NCBI GenBank assembly: GCA_028291515.1
Contig: JAQGHU010000005.1
Span: forward strand, 1-64,000
DNA: 64,000 bases
DNA from: Schlesneria sp.
GTDB lineage: Bacteria > Planctomycetota > Planctomycetia > Planctomycetales > Planctomycetaceae
Reading direction: 5' to 3'
A program made the position numbers and the translations under genes. Within the stretch, counting starts at the first letter, position 1; each line of letters opens with the position of its first letter. Shown piece by piece: positions 37,913 through 47,828 of the stretch. The notes below the pieces were generated by a model, which was not told the DNA's origin, did no database searches, and was given only the letters and a program-made list of their open reading frames with translations.

Positions 37913-40819
37913 ATGTACGTGTACTCGCGAGTTCGCTATTTGCTGCTAGTCGCCGCGACGATGATCGCGACCGATGCCATTGCGGCCGATCCGACAGCGG
38001 CAAAGTTCTTTCGCGGAATCAATTTGCATGGGCCCACCGTCACTATTGATGGCAATCAATGGGAGGCGGGAAATACGCCGAACTTGCGTTGCAACGGAGA
38101 CGGATTCGACAACCAATCGGTCACGTTGAAACCGGCGACCGATCCTGAGCGGGCGAAGATGATTCGCAGCAGCCGTTGGGCCCGTGAGATCGATGTTGAT
38201 CTGCTGAATATTCCCGCCGGCGACTACCAGGTCTGCCTCTATGTGTGGGAAGACAACGAATCGACGACATTTTGGGTGCTGGTGAATGATCGCAAAGTAC
38301 TGGATCGATTTGCCAGCGGGCCTGGTGGATCATGGAAGCGTCTGGGGCCGTGGCGGGCTCGGCCGATCGATGGTGTGATCCGTGTTTCCGCACGCGGCGG
38401 CGATGCGAATCTTTCCGGAGTTGAAGTCTGGACCGGCTCAGGGACACTCCCGAATCCACTGGAATCCGCCTTCAACTCGCAGCCCACCGACGAGGAACTC
38501 GCGTTCTTCGAAAGCAAGATTCGTCCCGTCCTGGTCAAGCACTGCTATGAATGCCACAGCCAGGGATCCAAAGAGTTGGGTGGTAACCTGCTGGTCGATT
38601 CGCGTCCCGGTCTCATTAGAGGAGGCGACACCGAGCCCCCGATTGTTCCGGGCGATCCCAATGCCAGCTTGTTAATTCGAGCGATCCGGCAGTCCGATCC
38701 CGATTTGAAGATGCCGCCAGAGGGGAAACTGGCAGCTCACGAAATTGCCGATCTCGAACGCTGGGTGACGCTGCGCGCACCCGATCCCCGAACAAGCGAC
38801 ACAGTGATCATACGAAAGCCCAAGTCTTCGATTGATTGGGACAAAGCCCGCGATTTCTGGTCGCTAAAGCCGCTCGTTCCGCCGTCAGTGCCGTTGGTGA
38901 ACGACAAGACATGGGCGGCCAATGACATCGATCGTTTTGTGCTGGCAAAGATCGAAGGCGCAGGACTTCATCCCGCTTCCGATGCGGACAAACCGACTTT
39001 ACTGAGACGAGTCACCTACGACCTGATCGGCTTGCCACCGACGCCGACCGAGATCGCCGATTTTGAGGCCGACACCTCTCCTCAGGCATTCCACAAGGTT
39101 GTCGAGAGACTGTTACAGTCGAAACAATACGGCGAGCGATGGGGACGACATTGGCTCGACGTGGTCCGCTATTCCGATACCGCCGGCGACAATTCCGATT
39201 TTCCGATTCCGCAGATGTACCGCTATCGCAATTGGGTGATCGACGCTTTCAATCGTGATTTGCCTTACGATCAGTTTGTGCGAGAACAATTGGCCGGTGA
39301 CCTCCTTGGAGGGACGCCTGAGGAAGCGCGTGAGCGGCTGATCGCGACCGGCTATATTGCGAATGCCCGGCGTTTCGGTTCGCGCGTCGATGACTATCCC
39401 CAGCATCTGACGATCGAAGATACGATCGACAATCTCGGTCGAACGTTTCTCGGCACGACGATCAATTGCGCGCGATGCCACAATCACAAATTCGACCCTC
39501 TGACAGCGGACGACTACTACGGTCTGTACGGCATCTTCAACAGCACGCGCTATCCGTGGCCGGGCATTGAACTCGAGCAAAAACAGCGAGATCTGATTCC
39601 GTTGATTCCGGAAGCGGAAGCGCAGCGATTTGTCAAAGAACGCAAGCAAAAGCAAACGGAGCTCGACGCACGGGTCCAACAGCTTGAAGCTGAGCATAAA
39701 TCTGCACCCGAAGATCGCCGGAACGAACTGAAGAAGCAGATTGACGAAGCCCGCCGGATCGCTCAACAGCATGCGAGTTCACCATTGCCGTTTGAGTTGG
39801 CCTACGCCGTCGCCGAGAGTTCCAGGATCGAAGATGCAGCGTTTCAGCAGAAGGGTGATCCCGCCAAGCTCGGTGCGATCGTCCCGCGGCATTTTCTGAC
39901 GGTCCTGAATGGATCGAGATTGTCGGACGAGGATCGGTCGAGCGGACGCCTGCAACTTGCCAACTGGATCGTCGAACCGAGCAACCCACTCACCGCGCGA
40001 GTCATGGCGAATCGCATCTGGTTGTATCACTTTGGCAAGGGCCTGGTGCCGACGCCGAATGATTTCGGTCGCCAAGGGAAGGCACCTGCGAATCCTGAAC
40101 TCTTGGATCACCTGGCAACGCAGTTCATTGCGAATGGCTGGTCGATCAAGTCCCTGCATCGACAGATCGTGCTGTCGAGAACCTATCGCCTATCGGGAAG
40201 TCGCGATGAACGTTCCAAGGAACTCGATCCGACAAATGAATTACTGGCGTCGTTCCCCCGCAATCGACTGGATGCGGAATCGATTCGCGACACACTGCTA
40301 CAACTAGGCGGACAACTCGACGCTTCACCCGGTGGTCCTCATCCATTTCCGCCTCAATCGGAGTGGAAGTTTACTCAGCACAATCCGTTTAAGGCGGTCT
40401 ACGAGAACAGTCGCCGCAGCGTTTATCTGATGACACAGCGGATCCAACGACATCCCTATCTGGCGATTTTTGACGGTCCCGACCCCTCCACCAGCACGCC
40501 GCTGCGACTGAACAGCACCACGCCGCTGCAGGCGCTGTACTTGCTGAACGACGCATTCGTACACCAGCAGGCGGCCGGCTTGGAGAAGCGGATTCGATCG
40601 GAACGATCAACCACGCCCGAGCGGCTCGAATTGGCGTACTTATTGATCCTTGGCCGCAAACCCAGCCTTGAAGACAGCGAAGCAGCAACCCGATTCTTAA
40701 CAGACATACAGCAAAAGTTTGCCTCGACGAAAGTTCCGGACGATCAGTTAGAATCACAGAGTTGGCAGGCCCTGATCCGTGCGATGTTTCGGCTGAACGA
40801 GTTTGTCTATATCGACTGA
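37913..40819 (+). CDS. Malectin-like domain fused to planctomycete cytochrome c protein (DUF1549 + DUF1553)
   Basis: The ATG at 37913 has AGGTGGAG upstream and gives a signal peptide ending at IAAD. Residues about 30-170 look like a carbohydrate-binding malectin-like beta domain (FFRGINLHGPTVTIDGNQW ... GDYQVCLYVWEDNESTTFWVLVNDRKV). A cytochrome c domain with CYECHS follows, then DUF1549 with DLIGLPPTPTEI and CARCHNHKFDP, a coiled-coil stretch at 560-640 and DUF1553 (MANRIWLYHFGKGLV). The added malectin domain and the divergent XylR-like regulator point to a glycan target. Confidence 0.9.
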   Translation: MYVYSRVRYLLLVAATMIATDAIAADPTAAKFFRGINLHGPTVTIDGNQWEAGNTPNLRCNGDGFDNQSVTLKPATDPERAKMIRSSRWAREIDVDLLNIPAGDYQVCLYVWEDNESTTFWVLVNDRKVLDRFASGPGGSWKRLGPWRARPIDGVIRVSARGGDANLSGVEVWTGSGTLPNPLESAFNSQPTDEELAFFESKIRPVLVKHCYECHSQGSKELGGNLLVDSRPGLIRGGDTEPPIVPGDPNASLLIRAIRQSDPDLKMPPEGKLAAHEIADLERWVTLRAPDPRTSDTVIIRKPKSSIDWDKARDFWSLKPLVPPSVPLVNDKTWAANDIDRFVLAKIEGAGLHPASDADKPTLLRRVTYDLIGLPPTPTEIADFEADTSPQAFHKVVERLLQSKQYGERWGRHWLDVVRYSDTAGDNSDFPIPQMYRYRNWVIDAFNRDLPYDQFVREQLAGDLLGGTPEEARERLIATGYIANARRFGSRVDDYPQHLTIEDTIDNLGRTFLGTTINCARCHNHKFDPLTADDYYGLYGIFNSTRYPWPGIELEQKQRDLIPLIPEAEAQRFVKERKQKQTELDARVQQLEAEHKSAPEDRRNELKKQIDEARRIAQQHASSPLPFELAYAVAESSRIEDAAFQQKGDPAKLGAIVPRHFLTVLNGSRLSDEDRSSGRLQLANWIVEPSNPLTARVMANRIWLYHFGKGLVPTPNDFGRQGKAPANPELLDHLATQFIANGWSIKSLHRQIVLSRTYRLSGSRDERSKELDPTNELLASFPRNRLDAESIRDTLLQLGGQLDASPGGPHPFPPQSEWKFTQHNPFKAVYENSRRSVYLMTQRIQRHPYLAIFDGPDPSTSTPLRLNSTTPLQALYLLNDAFVHQQAAGLEKRIRSERSTTPERLELAYLLILGRKPSLEDSEAATRFLTDIQQKFASTKVPDDQLESQSWQALIRAMFRLNEFVYID

Positions 40820-40874
40820 ATCGCAACGTCTTTTCCGTGGTGCGACGATTCAGTCGCACAAAGGATTGAATGCC

Positions 40875-42257
40875 ATGAATCATCCAATCGGCCGTCGGCA
40901 TCTGCTGCGAAGTCTGGCAGCGGGGTCGATGTTGATGCCCGGATTGCTGTCAGACTTGCTGGCCGATTCGGCACCTTTGCAAGCGGATCCGCTCTCACCG
41001 AAGCAAACACACTTTCCAGCCAAAGCGAAACGGGTGATCTTCATCTTTTCGAATGGTGGCGTGTCGCATATGGACAGCTTCGACTTCAAACCGAAGCTGT
41101 TCGCCGCGGACGGCAAGACGATGGGGATCGGTGGTGGACTTTCGAACCAACAGAAAGTCCTGTTGAAACCGCTGTGGCAGTTCAAACCCGGCGGACAGTG
41201 CGGAACACTGGTCAGCGACTTATTTCCCCACGTGCGGGAACGCATGGACGATATTTGCCTGATCAAGTCGATGAAGTCCGACGACAATGAACACTACCAG
41301 GCCACGTTGGCCATTCACACGGGTTCGTTCTTCTTCTCGAGGCCGAGCATCGGTTCCTGGGTCAGCTACGGCCTGGGAACGATGAACCAGAACATGCCGT
41401 CGTTCATGGTCCTGGCCCAGCAACTTCCCTACGCCGGGACGCAAGTCTACGCGAACGACTTCCTGCCAGCTTATCATCAAGGGGTACGTGTCGTTCCAGG
41501 AGCGACTCCGATCGCCGATCTCGACCGACGGACGCCGCAATCGGAAGTCCAGGAGGCCGAACTCAGCTTCGCGCAAGGCTTGAACCGGCGGCATGCTTCA
41601 GCTCGCGGCGACGATCAGGAGCTGGCAGCTCGCATTCGGACCTTTGAGACCGCGTTTCACATGCAGACGGAAGCTCGCGAGGCCTTCGATGTCTCCAGCG
41701 AAACACGCGAGACGATGGACATGTATGGCCACAAGCCCGATCAACCGGCAGGCTTTGCCTGGAAGTGCCTGGTCGCACGGCGCCTCGCCGAACGCGGAGT
41801 GCGATTCATCGAATTGATCGACGGAAGTTCCAGTGACAACTGGGATCAACATGGCAACATGGCCGACCATGCAAGCCACGCGAAGGCGATCGATCAACCG
41901 ATTGCGGGCTTACTGAAGGACCTGAAGCAACGCGGCATGCTCGAAGACACATTAGTTGTCTGGACCACGGAATTCGGCCGGACGCCAGGCGTCGACGGTG
42001 ACAAGGGCCGCGGACACCACAGCGCCTGTTTCTCATCATGGATGGCGGGCGGCGGTGTGAAGGGGGGCACCAGCTACGGAAGCACCGACGAACTGGGCGC
42101 CACCGTCGCAGAGAATCGTGTCCACGTCCATGACTTCCACGCCACGATCCTGCACCTGCTGGGGATTGATCATACTAAACTGACGTATCGCCACGGTGGT
42201 CGCGACTATCGCCTGACGGATGTCGCTGGAATTGTCGTCAAAGACATTATCGCGTAA
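40875..42257 (+). CDS. Secreted DUF1501 family protein (partner of malectin-PSD1)
   Basis: The ATG at 40875 follows AAGGA; the longer frame from 40803 would overlap the previous gene. The N-terminus has a TAT-like RRHLLRSLAAGSMLMPG signal. The DUF1501 blocks match those of the upstream partner at 28809: SNGGVSHMDSFDFKPKL, GSWVSYGLGTMNQNMPSF, TTEFGRTPGVDG, GRGHHSACFS and HDFHATILHLLGIDHTKL. It is the second member of a two-gene unit. Confidence 0.9.
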   Translation: MNHPIGRRHLLRSLAAGSMLMPGLLSDLLADSAPLQADPLSPKQTHFPAKAKRVIFIFSNGGVSHMDSFDFKPKLFAADGKTMGIGGGLSNQQKVLLKPLWQFKPGGQCGTLVSDLFPHVRERMDDICLIKSMKSDDNEHYQATLAIHTGSFFFSRPSIGSWVSYGLGTMNQNMPSFMVLAQQLPYAGTQVYANDFLPAYHQGVRVVPGATPIADLDRRTPQSEVQEAELSFAQGLNRRHASARGDDQELAARIRTFETAFHMQTEAREAFDVSSETRETMDMYGHKPDQPAGFAWKCLVARRLAERGVRFIELIDGSSSDNWDQHGNMADHASHAKAIDQPIAGLLKDLKQRGMLEDTLVVWTTEFGRTPGVDGDKGRGHHSACFSSWMAGGGVKGGTSYGSTDELGATVAENRVHVHDFHATILHLLGIDHTKLTYRHGGRDYRLTDVAGIVVKDIIA

Positions 42258-42260
42258 CAG

Positions 42261-43439
42261 TCACGGTCCGTCGTTCGGTGGCGCGACCGCGGCGATCTGG
42301 GATGCGTAGTGATGCACCTTCCGGATCGCCTCAACGACTTGCCGGATCGCAGCATCGCCTTCAAGCAACACCGGATGATGGAGTGTGACGATCTCCTGAT
42401 CCGCGCGAGTTGCTTCTGTCAATTCTCCGACAGCACGGAACCGTCGCGATCCGTGAATCAGATGATTACTGCGGAAGCCCGCGTCCATCGCGATTTCTTC
42501 CGCCCGCAGCGCTGAAACGAACTGTTCTCGCGACAATCCAAAGCGACTCGCCGTGAAGCGGAAGCCCAGTTTGTAGTAACCGGGCTGCAACTCCTCCGTC
42601 GGCAGTTGCAAAGCAGCAAGTCCCTCAAGCCCAGTCAGCGCCGAACAAATTCGGCAAACCGCGTTGCCGCGCCGCTCATTCATCGTATCCAAGGCTTCCA
42701 ACTGAGGGATGACGAGGGCGGCCTGGATTTCGGAGAGAGGATAGGCGTCATTTCCTCGTAGAACGTAGCGCTTGATTCGTTCGGCAATCACGCTCTGCGA
42801 AGTGAGAATGGCTCCGCCTCGACCAGAGGTGAGTAATTTGCTGCCACCAAAACTCAGCACGCCGACATCGCCCCAAGTTCCTGCTCGCCTTCCATACAGC
42901 GTTGCCCCTGGGTTTTGGCACGCATCTTCGACGATGGCGATCCCTGCCGGTGCGGCGATCTTGCGAATCTGCCTCATGTCGACGACACCGCCATGCAGGT
43001 GCGAGACCAGAATCGCACGCGTCTTGGGCGTGATCGCGGCCGTCAACTGCGAAGGATCGAACTGGAATGTCGCGGGATCGAGGTCAATCAGGACCGGAGT
43101 CGCCTTCAGATGCAAAACATTCTGGAAATTCGCTTTGAAGTCGTAGGCCGCCAAGATGACTTCGTCGCCCTCTTGAACACCGATGCCGCGCAGCGCGAGC
43201 TCGATCGCCGCCGTACCGCTACAGCAAGCCAGAGCGTGCTCTACCGCATGATATTCGGACAATTGCCGACACAGTTCAGGGACAAAACGACCGTGATATC
43301 GCCCCCAGTCGCCCGATTCGACCATGGAACGAAGGACATCTTTAGTCGCGTCTTCCAGCACTGGCCACTCCGGCGGGCCAGATGGCCGAACCGGCGGGCC
43401 ACCGAGAATTGCGGGAAGGTCTAATGCGGAAGAACTCAT
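42261..43439 (-). CDS. DegT/DnrJ/EryC1/StrS family PLP aminotransferase
   Basis: A 392-residue sugar-aminotransferase-type protein. The PLP lysine lies in VLSFGGSKLLTSGRGG, where most members have a 'GDGG' after it. The motifs ACCSGTAAIELALRG, VEDACQNPGA and YVLRGNDAYPLSEIQAAL fit the family. It might transaminate a nucleotide-linked keto-sugar, or an unusual substrate given that no sugar-nucleotide genes are adjacent. It is convergent with the DUF1501 gene, and the 162 bp to 43603 is a divergent promoter region in which I see no clear element. Confidence 0.85.
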   Translation of the reverse strand: MSSSALDLPAILGGPPVRPSGPPEWPVLEDATKDVLRSMVESGDWGRYHGRFVPELCRQLSEYHAVEHALACCSGTAAIELALRGIGVQEGDEVILAAYDFKANFQNVLHLKATPVLIDLDPATFQFDPSQLTAAITPKTRAILVSHLHGGVVDMRQIRKIAAPAGIAIVEDACQNPGATLYGRRAGTWGDVGVLSFGGSKLLTSGRGGAILTSQSVIAERIKRYVLRGNDAYPLSEIQAALVIPQLEALDTMNERRGNAVCRICSALTGLEGLAALQLPTEELQPGYYKLGFRFTASRFGLSREQFVSALRAEEIAMDAGFRSNHLIHGSRRFRAVGELTEATRADQEIVTLHHPVLLEGDAAIRQVVEAIRKVHHYASQIAAVAPPNDGP

Positions 43440-43602
43440 GCGTTAGCGATTCGTAAGTTGATGCCGGGACGCGGGTCAGGTCTACTATGGGGGCAGGCAA
43501 CTTTCAGTGTCAACCAATCCGATGCGAGTGCTCAACAAACTCGACATGGGCTGCAATCGATAGCTGAACACCGACGAGTGAACTTCTGACAGGGTGATCT
43601 GA

Positions 43603-44709
43603 ATGGCGAAGTCGATTCGATTCGTGATGGTGGGCGGATTTTTAGGAGCTGGCAAGACGACGACGCTGGCTCGACTGGCTCGACATTACATCTCGCAGGG
43701 ATTGAATGTCGCCATCGTCACGAATGACCAGGCGGCCGATTTGGTCGATACGAAATCGCTTCGTTCACAGGGCTTCGATGTCGGCGAAGTTGCAGGGGCC
43801 TGCTTTTGCTGCCGATTCGAAGATCTGATGTCCACAATCGAAGGGTTGGGGAGCGATCACGCCCCGGATCTGATTCTGGCCGAACCGGTCGGAAGCTGCA
43901 CCGATCTAGTGGCAACCGTGATCCAACCAATCCGACAGCTTTATCGAGCTCAATTCCAGATTGCCCCTTATGGGGTGATCCTCAAGCCGAGCCAGGGCCG
44001 CAAGATTCTGAAGAACGAACCCGGAACCGGATTCTCGCCCAAGGCTGCCTATATCCTGCAGAAGCAGTTGGAAGAGGCGGACCTGATCCTGATTAATCGC
44101 ATTGATGAACTCACCCCCGCAGAGTTAACAGAACTGCACTCGCTGCTCGACCAGCAGTATCCCGATACCCCGCGACTGGCGGTGTCGGCCAAAACGGGAA
44201 TGGGATTCGACGCCTACTTCGCGTTCCTCGATCAAATCGGCGAGTTCGGTCACCGAGTATTGGACATTGACTACGACACCTACGCCGAAGGTGAGGCGGA
44301 ACTGGGGTGGCTCAATAGCAGTGTCCAGATCACCGCGCCTCAAGAACTTGTCCTCGATAGTCTGTTGATTGAAATTGTTGCGGGATTGAAAAAGCGACTT
44401 GTCGAAGACGGGTTGGAGGTGGCTCATCTCAAAGTGATCGGCCTGAGTGCGGCTGCTTTTGGCGTTGCGAATCTTGTCACTCGCGACTTGGCACCCGAGT
44501 TGTCACTGCCATCGCACGCGAAAACGCTCGAATTCGATCTGGTCGTGAATGCCCGAGTTGCGTGCGATCCCGAACTGCTGGGCCGGCATGTCGACCACAC
44601 CGTGCGCGAAGTCTGTGCGGCTCATGGAGCGACGCCAACATTCGGGAATGCGCAGATGTTCCGACCGGGCCGACCGCAACCGACACATCGGATGACGGCA
44701 GCCCCCTGA
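43603..44709 (+). CDS. CobW-like G3E GTPase with CxCC motif
   Basis: A 368-residue GTPase. Walker A GGFLGAGKTT is at residues 11-20, the metal-binding CxCC motif sits at Cys66-Cys68-Cys69 (GACFCCR), and INRIDEL takes the NKxD position. COG0523/CobW-family proteins use such a site to move zinc, cobalt or nickel to partner enzymes. Here the C-terminal CobW_C domain is not obvious; the tail is different (CAAHGATPTFGNAQMF). The radical SAM gene starts 129 bases downstream. Confidence 0.85.
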   Translation: MAKSIRFVMVGGFLGAGKTTTLARLARHYISQGLNVAIVTNDQAADLVDTKSLRSQGFDVGEVAGACFCCRFEDLMSTIEGLGSDHAPDLILAEPVGSCTDLVATVIQPIRQLYRAQFQIAPYGVILKPSQGRKILKNEPGTGFSPKAAYILQKQLEEADLILINRIDELTPAELTELHSLLDQQYPDTPRLAVSAKTGMGFDAYFAFLDQIGEFGHRVLDIDYDTYAEGEAELGWLNSSVQITAPQELVLDSLLIEIVAGLKKRLVEDGLEVAHLKVIGLSAAAFGVANLVTRDLAPELSLPSHAKTLEFDLVVNARVACDPELLGRHVDHTVREVCAAHGATPTFGNAQMFRPGRPQPTHRMTAAP

Positions 44710-44838
44710 AGTTGATGTCATGGAATTGGCCGTGTGAGAATTTGGTTGTGTGGTTGCGTCTTGAAAGTCGTTAAAATCGATCATCAGCGAAAACAAGCGA
44801 CGGACCGGAGGTTCTTCCTCCGCAAAGGATTCTGATCA

Positions 44839-46068
44839 ATGTATTTGAGAATGGCTCGGCGACTATTGCTGGAAACTGACAAGCGCTTACTGTGGAAGCT
44901 GGCGTATAACTTTGGCTTTAAGGGAATGCTGTCGGTTGAGCGATTCAAGCGAAAGATGAAACGCGGCGAATTCTTCCCGCCGTTCCTCTACATTTCGGTG
45001 ATCAATAGCTGCAACTTGCGCTGCCAGGGTTGCTGGGTCGACGTGGCCGCCAAGCAGCAGATTATCGAAGCCGACGCGATGAACCGGCTGATCAAGGAAT
45101 CCAAAGAAGCGGGGAACAACTTCTTCGGAATCGTCGGTGGCGAACCGTTCATGCACCCGCAGTTGCTGGAAATCCTGGCTGCTCATCCTGACTGCTACTT
45201 CCAGGTTTTCACCAACGGACATTTTATTACCGACGAAGTCGCCAAAGAACTTCGCCGCATGGGCAATGTTACGCCGCTGATCAGTGTCGAAGGGACCGAG
45301 ATCATCAGTGACGAACGACGCGGACGAATGAACGTCCTGTCGAAGACGATGGAAGGCTTGCAAAACTGCCTGAAGAACAAGGTGATTACGGGTGTTTGTA
45401 CCAGTGTCTGTCAGACCAACATTGATGACCTGGTAAATGAAGCGTGGCTTGATCGCCTGATTGAGATGGGGGCCATGTACGCCTGGTTCCACGTCTATCG
45501 CCCGATGGGTCCGAATCCGCAGCCCGAACTGTCGCTCACGCGCGAACAGCAATTGCGCATCCGCAAGTTCGTGGTCGACATGCGGGTCAAAAAGCCGATC
45601 GGGATCATTGATGCGTACTATGACGGAGAAGGCCAGGCGATTTGTCCGGCGGCATCCGGATTGACGCACCACATCAACCCGTGGGGTGGCATTGAACCCT
45701 GCCCGATCATTCAGTTCGCTCGCGAATCGATTCACGATCAAAGGCATATCAAAGATGTCATTGGACAGTCGGAATTCCTGAGAGACTTCCGCCAACTGGC
45801 CGCCAAGTCGACTCGCGGCTGCATCGTGCTGGAGCGCCCCGATCTGCTCCATGAACTGGTCGTCTTGCACAACGCGGAAGACCAGACCGTGCGAAAAACC
45901 GCCGTTGCGGAACTCTTGGCAATGGAATCGCGTCCCAGCCAATACGGCCCTGGTCAGGAAATTCCCGAACGAAGCTGGGCCTACCGGTTTGCCAAGCGGT
46001 TCTGGTTCAACGATTTTGGAGCCTACGGGGCACTGGATGCGGCCGCGAAACAAGCCGTCGCAACATGA
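44839..46068 (+). CDS. Radical SAM protein with SPASM-like C-terminus
   Basis: A 409-residue protein. The radical SAM Fe-S motif CNLRCQGC is at Cys58, Cys62 and Cys65, and the GGEP motif follows. A later Cys pair (residues about 272-290, CPAASG ... GGIEPCPIIQF) suggests an additional cluster as in SPASM or twitch domains. It has an N-terminal helical part before the barrel. The substrate is unknown. Its proximity to the CobW-like GTPase suggests a metal-dependent step. Confidence 0.88.
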   Translation: MYLRMARRLLLETDKRLLWKLAYNFGFKGMLSVERFKRKMKRGEFFPPFLYISVINSCNLRCQGCWVDVAAKQQIIEADAMNRLIKESKEAGNNFFGIVGGEPFMHPQLLEILAAHPDCYFQVFTNGHFITDEVAKELRRMGNVTPLISVEGTEIISDERRGRMNVLSKTMEGLQNCLKNKVITGVCTSVCQTNIDDLVNEAWLDRLIEMGAMYAWFHVYRPMGPNPQPELSLTREQQLRIRKFVVDMRVKKPIGIIDAYYDGEGQAICPAASGLTHHINPWGGIEPCPIIQFARESIHDQRHIKDVIGQSEFLRDFRQLAAKSTRGCIVLERPDLLHELVVLHNAEDQTVRKTAVAELLAMESRPSQYGPGQEIPERSWAYRFAKRFWFNDFGAYGALDAAAKQAVAT

Positions 46069-46215
46069 ATCCTCTTGAATTCAATTCCTTAACCACTATC
46101 CAAATAAGATCTTCCGGATTCGCCGTATGAGTAGGCGTCAGCCTTGCCACTCCCCCGGCAATCCGATTATCATCCCGCCCCCGCCGTCTGTTCCAACAGA
46201 AGACAGGGAAAACCT

Positions 46216-46302
46216 GGAGAGGTGACAGAGTGGCCGATTGTGCTGGTCTCGAAAACCAGTGTGGGTGCAAGCTCACCGAGGGTTCGAATCCCTCCCTCTC
46301 CG
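46216..46302 (+). tRNA. tRNA-Ser(CGA)
   Basis: Acceptor arms GGAGAGG (46216-46222) and CCTCTCC (46295-46301) pair perfectly and discriminator G follows. The anticodon stem CTGGT/ACCAG encloses a loop with anticodon CGA at 46250-46252. The long variable arm (GTGGGTGCAAGCTCACC type) is typical of serine tRNA, and the T-arm is GGTTCGAATCC. CCA is not encoded. The gene marks the start of the accessory region. Confidence 0.9.
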
Positions 46303-46315
46303 CTTGTGACTGACT

Positions 46316-46350
46316 GCCCACGAGACATAACTTGATGTCTCGTGGGCATT
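46316..46350 (+). terminator. Hairpin terminator after tRNA-Ser
   Basis: A 13-bp stem (46316-46328 / 46335-46347) with a 6-nt loop is followed by ATTTGC. It ends the tRNA transcript before the integrase gene. Confidence 0.75.
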
Positions 46351-46437
46351 TGCATTCTTGAGGACTCGTCAGAGCCTCCCGTTTGTGGCGCTGTTTGTGG
46401 CGTTTTGTAGCGGGGGAATTCTCTGACGGAGTCCCTC

Positions 46438-47820
46438 ATGCCCTCACTGAAGCTAGCGTCCGCAACCAAAACTGCCTCCAAATCGCCGAAAAATTCCAGC
46501 CAATTTCGCATTGGAAAAGTCCAAGGGTACCTCCGGGGCAGCGTGTGGTATCTCTACTATCACGAGCAGGGTCAGCGCCGACGTCCTCGCGTCGGCCCAG
46601 ACCTTGAAGTCGCTCGGCAGATGGCGGCCCAGATCAACAGCCAATTGGAGACCGGAGCACCGGCCGCTCTCTCCTTCGAAGCCATCTCAATTGTGGATCT
46701 TCGAAATCGCTGGCTGGCCCATCATGAACACGTGCTACGATCATCCATCGCCTCGATCAAGCGCTACCGAGCCGCCACGGAGCATTTGATCCGGTACATC
46801 CAGAACGTGAAGCCGGTCAAACTCGCCTCTCATTTTCGGACGAGTCACGCCAAAGACTTCGTCGGTTACTTGAGGAACATTCGAGTGTCGCCGAATGGAC
46901 ATCCGAAATCGGCGAAGCGTCCGCTCCTAGACAAGGGGATTCAGTACATTCTCGAAACCTGCAGGACTCTCTTTGCATATGCGATGAAACGGCGCCATCT
47001 GTCGCCGTACGCAGAGAATCCCTTTAGCGCGATGGAACTTGGGCGACTCCCGATTGAGCATGTCAAGCCGATCGTTTTGCTGACGGAAGAGCAGAAAGTC
47101 GAGTTTCTGAAGGCTTGCGATGGGTGGCAGTTTCCGGTGTATGTGACCTTGATGCTAACCGGCCTTCGTCCCGGCGAACTCGTGCATCTGCTGTTGCCGG
47201 AAGATCTCGATTTTGAGCAGCGACTTCTGTTCGTTCGCAACCGCATCAATCTCGGCTGGCAGGTTAAGACGCGAAATGAGCGCACGATTCCGCTGCTGCC
47301 ATGCCTCGTCGACATCCTGAGACGCCTGATCGGCGAACGGAATCGAGGACCTGTCTTCGTGAGGCGACTGTTTCAGATCGACAACCTGCCCTCGTGGGCG
47401 AGCACTAGGCCCGCAGAGTTGGAACTGAGTAGGCGCATTCTCAAATTTGAATCGGAGAGCGGTGACCACGTCACACGAACAAAGCGTGCTCAGTTGTCGC
47501 GAGGCCTATGGAACGAAATGGGGATCGTGGAAACGGATCGCATCAGAATCGAATACATGCGCCTGACCAAAATGATCGGCCAACCTGAACTCACGGCACC
47601 TAAAACCCTACGTCACCTGTTCGCGACGGCCTTGCAGGACGCCAATGTCGACCCACTGATTCGTAACGAGTTGATGGGCCACACTGCAGCCAGCGCGATT
47701 GGTGGCAACAGCCTCGGCATGACTGCAAACTACACGCACACTCGCATCGAAACTAAGCGAAGGCAGCTTGAACAAGCATTCGAAAGAAGCTCGGTTGTCC
47801 ACTATGTCCATTCGCGCTGA
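46438..47820 (+). CDS. Tyrosine-type integrase
   Basis: A 460-residue integrase with an N-terminal DNA-binding part and a C-terminal catalytic domain. Catalytic positions: Arg in LTGLRPGEL, then the KTLRHLFAT block (Lys at the first His position of HxxR, with Arg and His retained), MGHTAAS for the second His, and the Tyr nucleophile in TANYTHTRIE. A GGAG site lies upstream. Its position 136 bases after tRNA-Ser is the usual arrangement for a tRNA-targeting island integrase. I could not find the matching right-hand attachment copy inside this window. Confidence 0.9.
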   Translation: MPSLKLASATKTASKSPKNSSQFRIGKVQGYLRGSVWYLYYHEQGQRRRPRVGPDLEVARQMAAQINSQLETGAPAALSFEAISIVDLRNRWLAHHEHVLRSSIASIKRYRAATEHLIRYIQNVKPVKLASHFRTSHAKDFVGYLRNIRVSPNGHPKSAKRPLLDKGIQYILETCRTLFAYAMKRRHLSPYAENPFSAMELGRLPIEHVKPIVLLTEEQKVEFLKACDGWQFPVYVTLMLTGLRPGELVHLLLPEDLDFEQRLLFVRNRINLGWQVKTRNERTIPLLPCLVDILRRLIGERNRGPVFVRRLFQIDNLPSWASTRPAELELSRRILKFESESGDHVTRTKRAQLSRGLWNEMGIVETDRIRIEYMRLTKMIGQPELTAPKTLRHLFATALQDANVDPLIRNELMGHTAASAIGGNSLGMTANYTHTRIETKRRQLEQAFERSSVVHYVHSR

Positions 47821-47828
47821 GTTTGGCA

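Noticed and set aside
44887-46053. 388-codon minus-strand frame over the radical SAM gene
   Set aside because: Shadow; the plus-strand frame contains the Fe-S motif.
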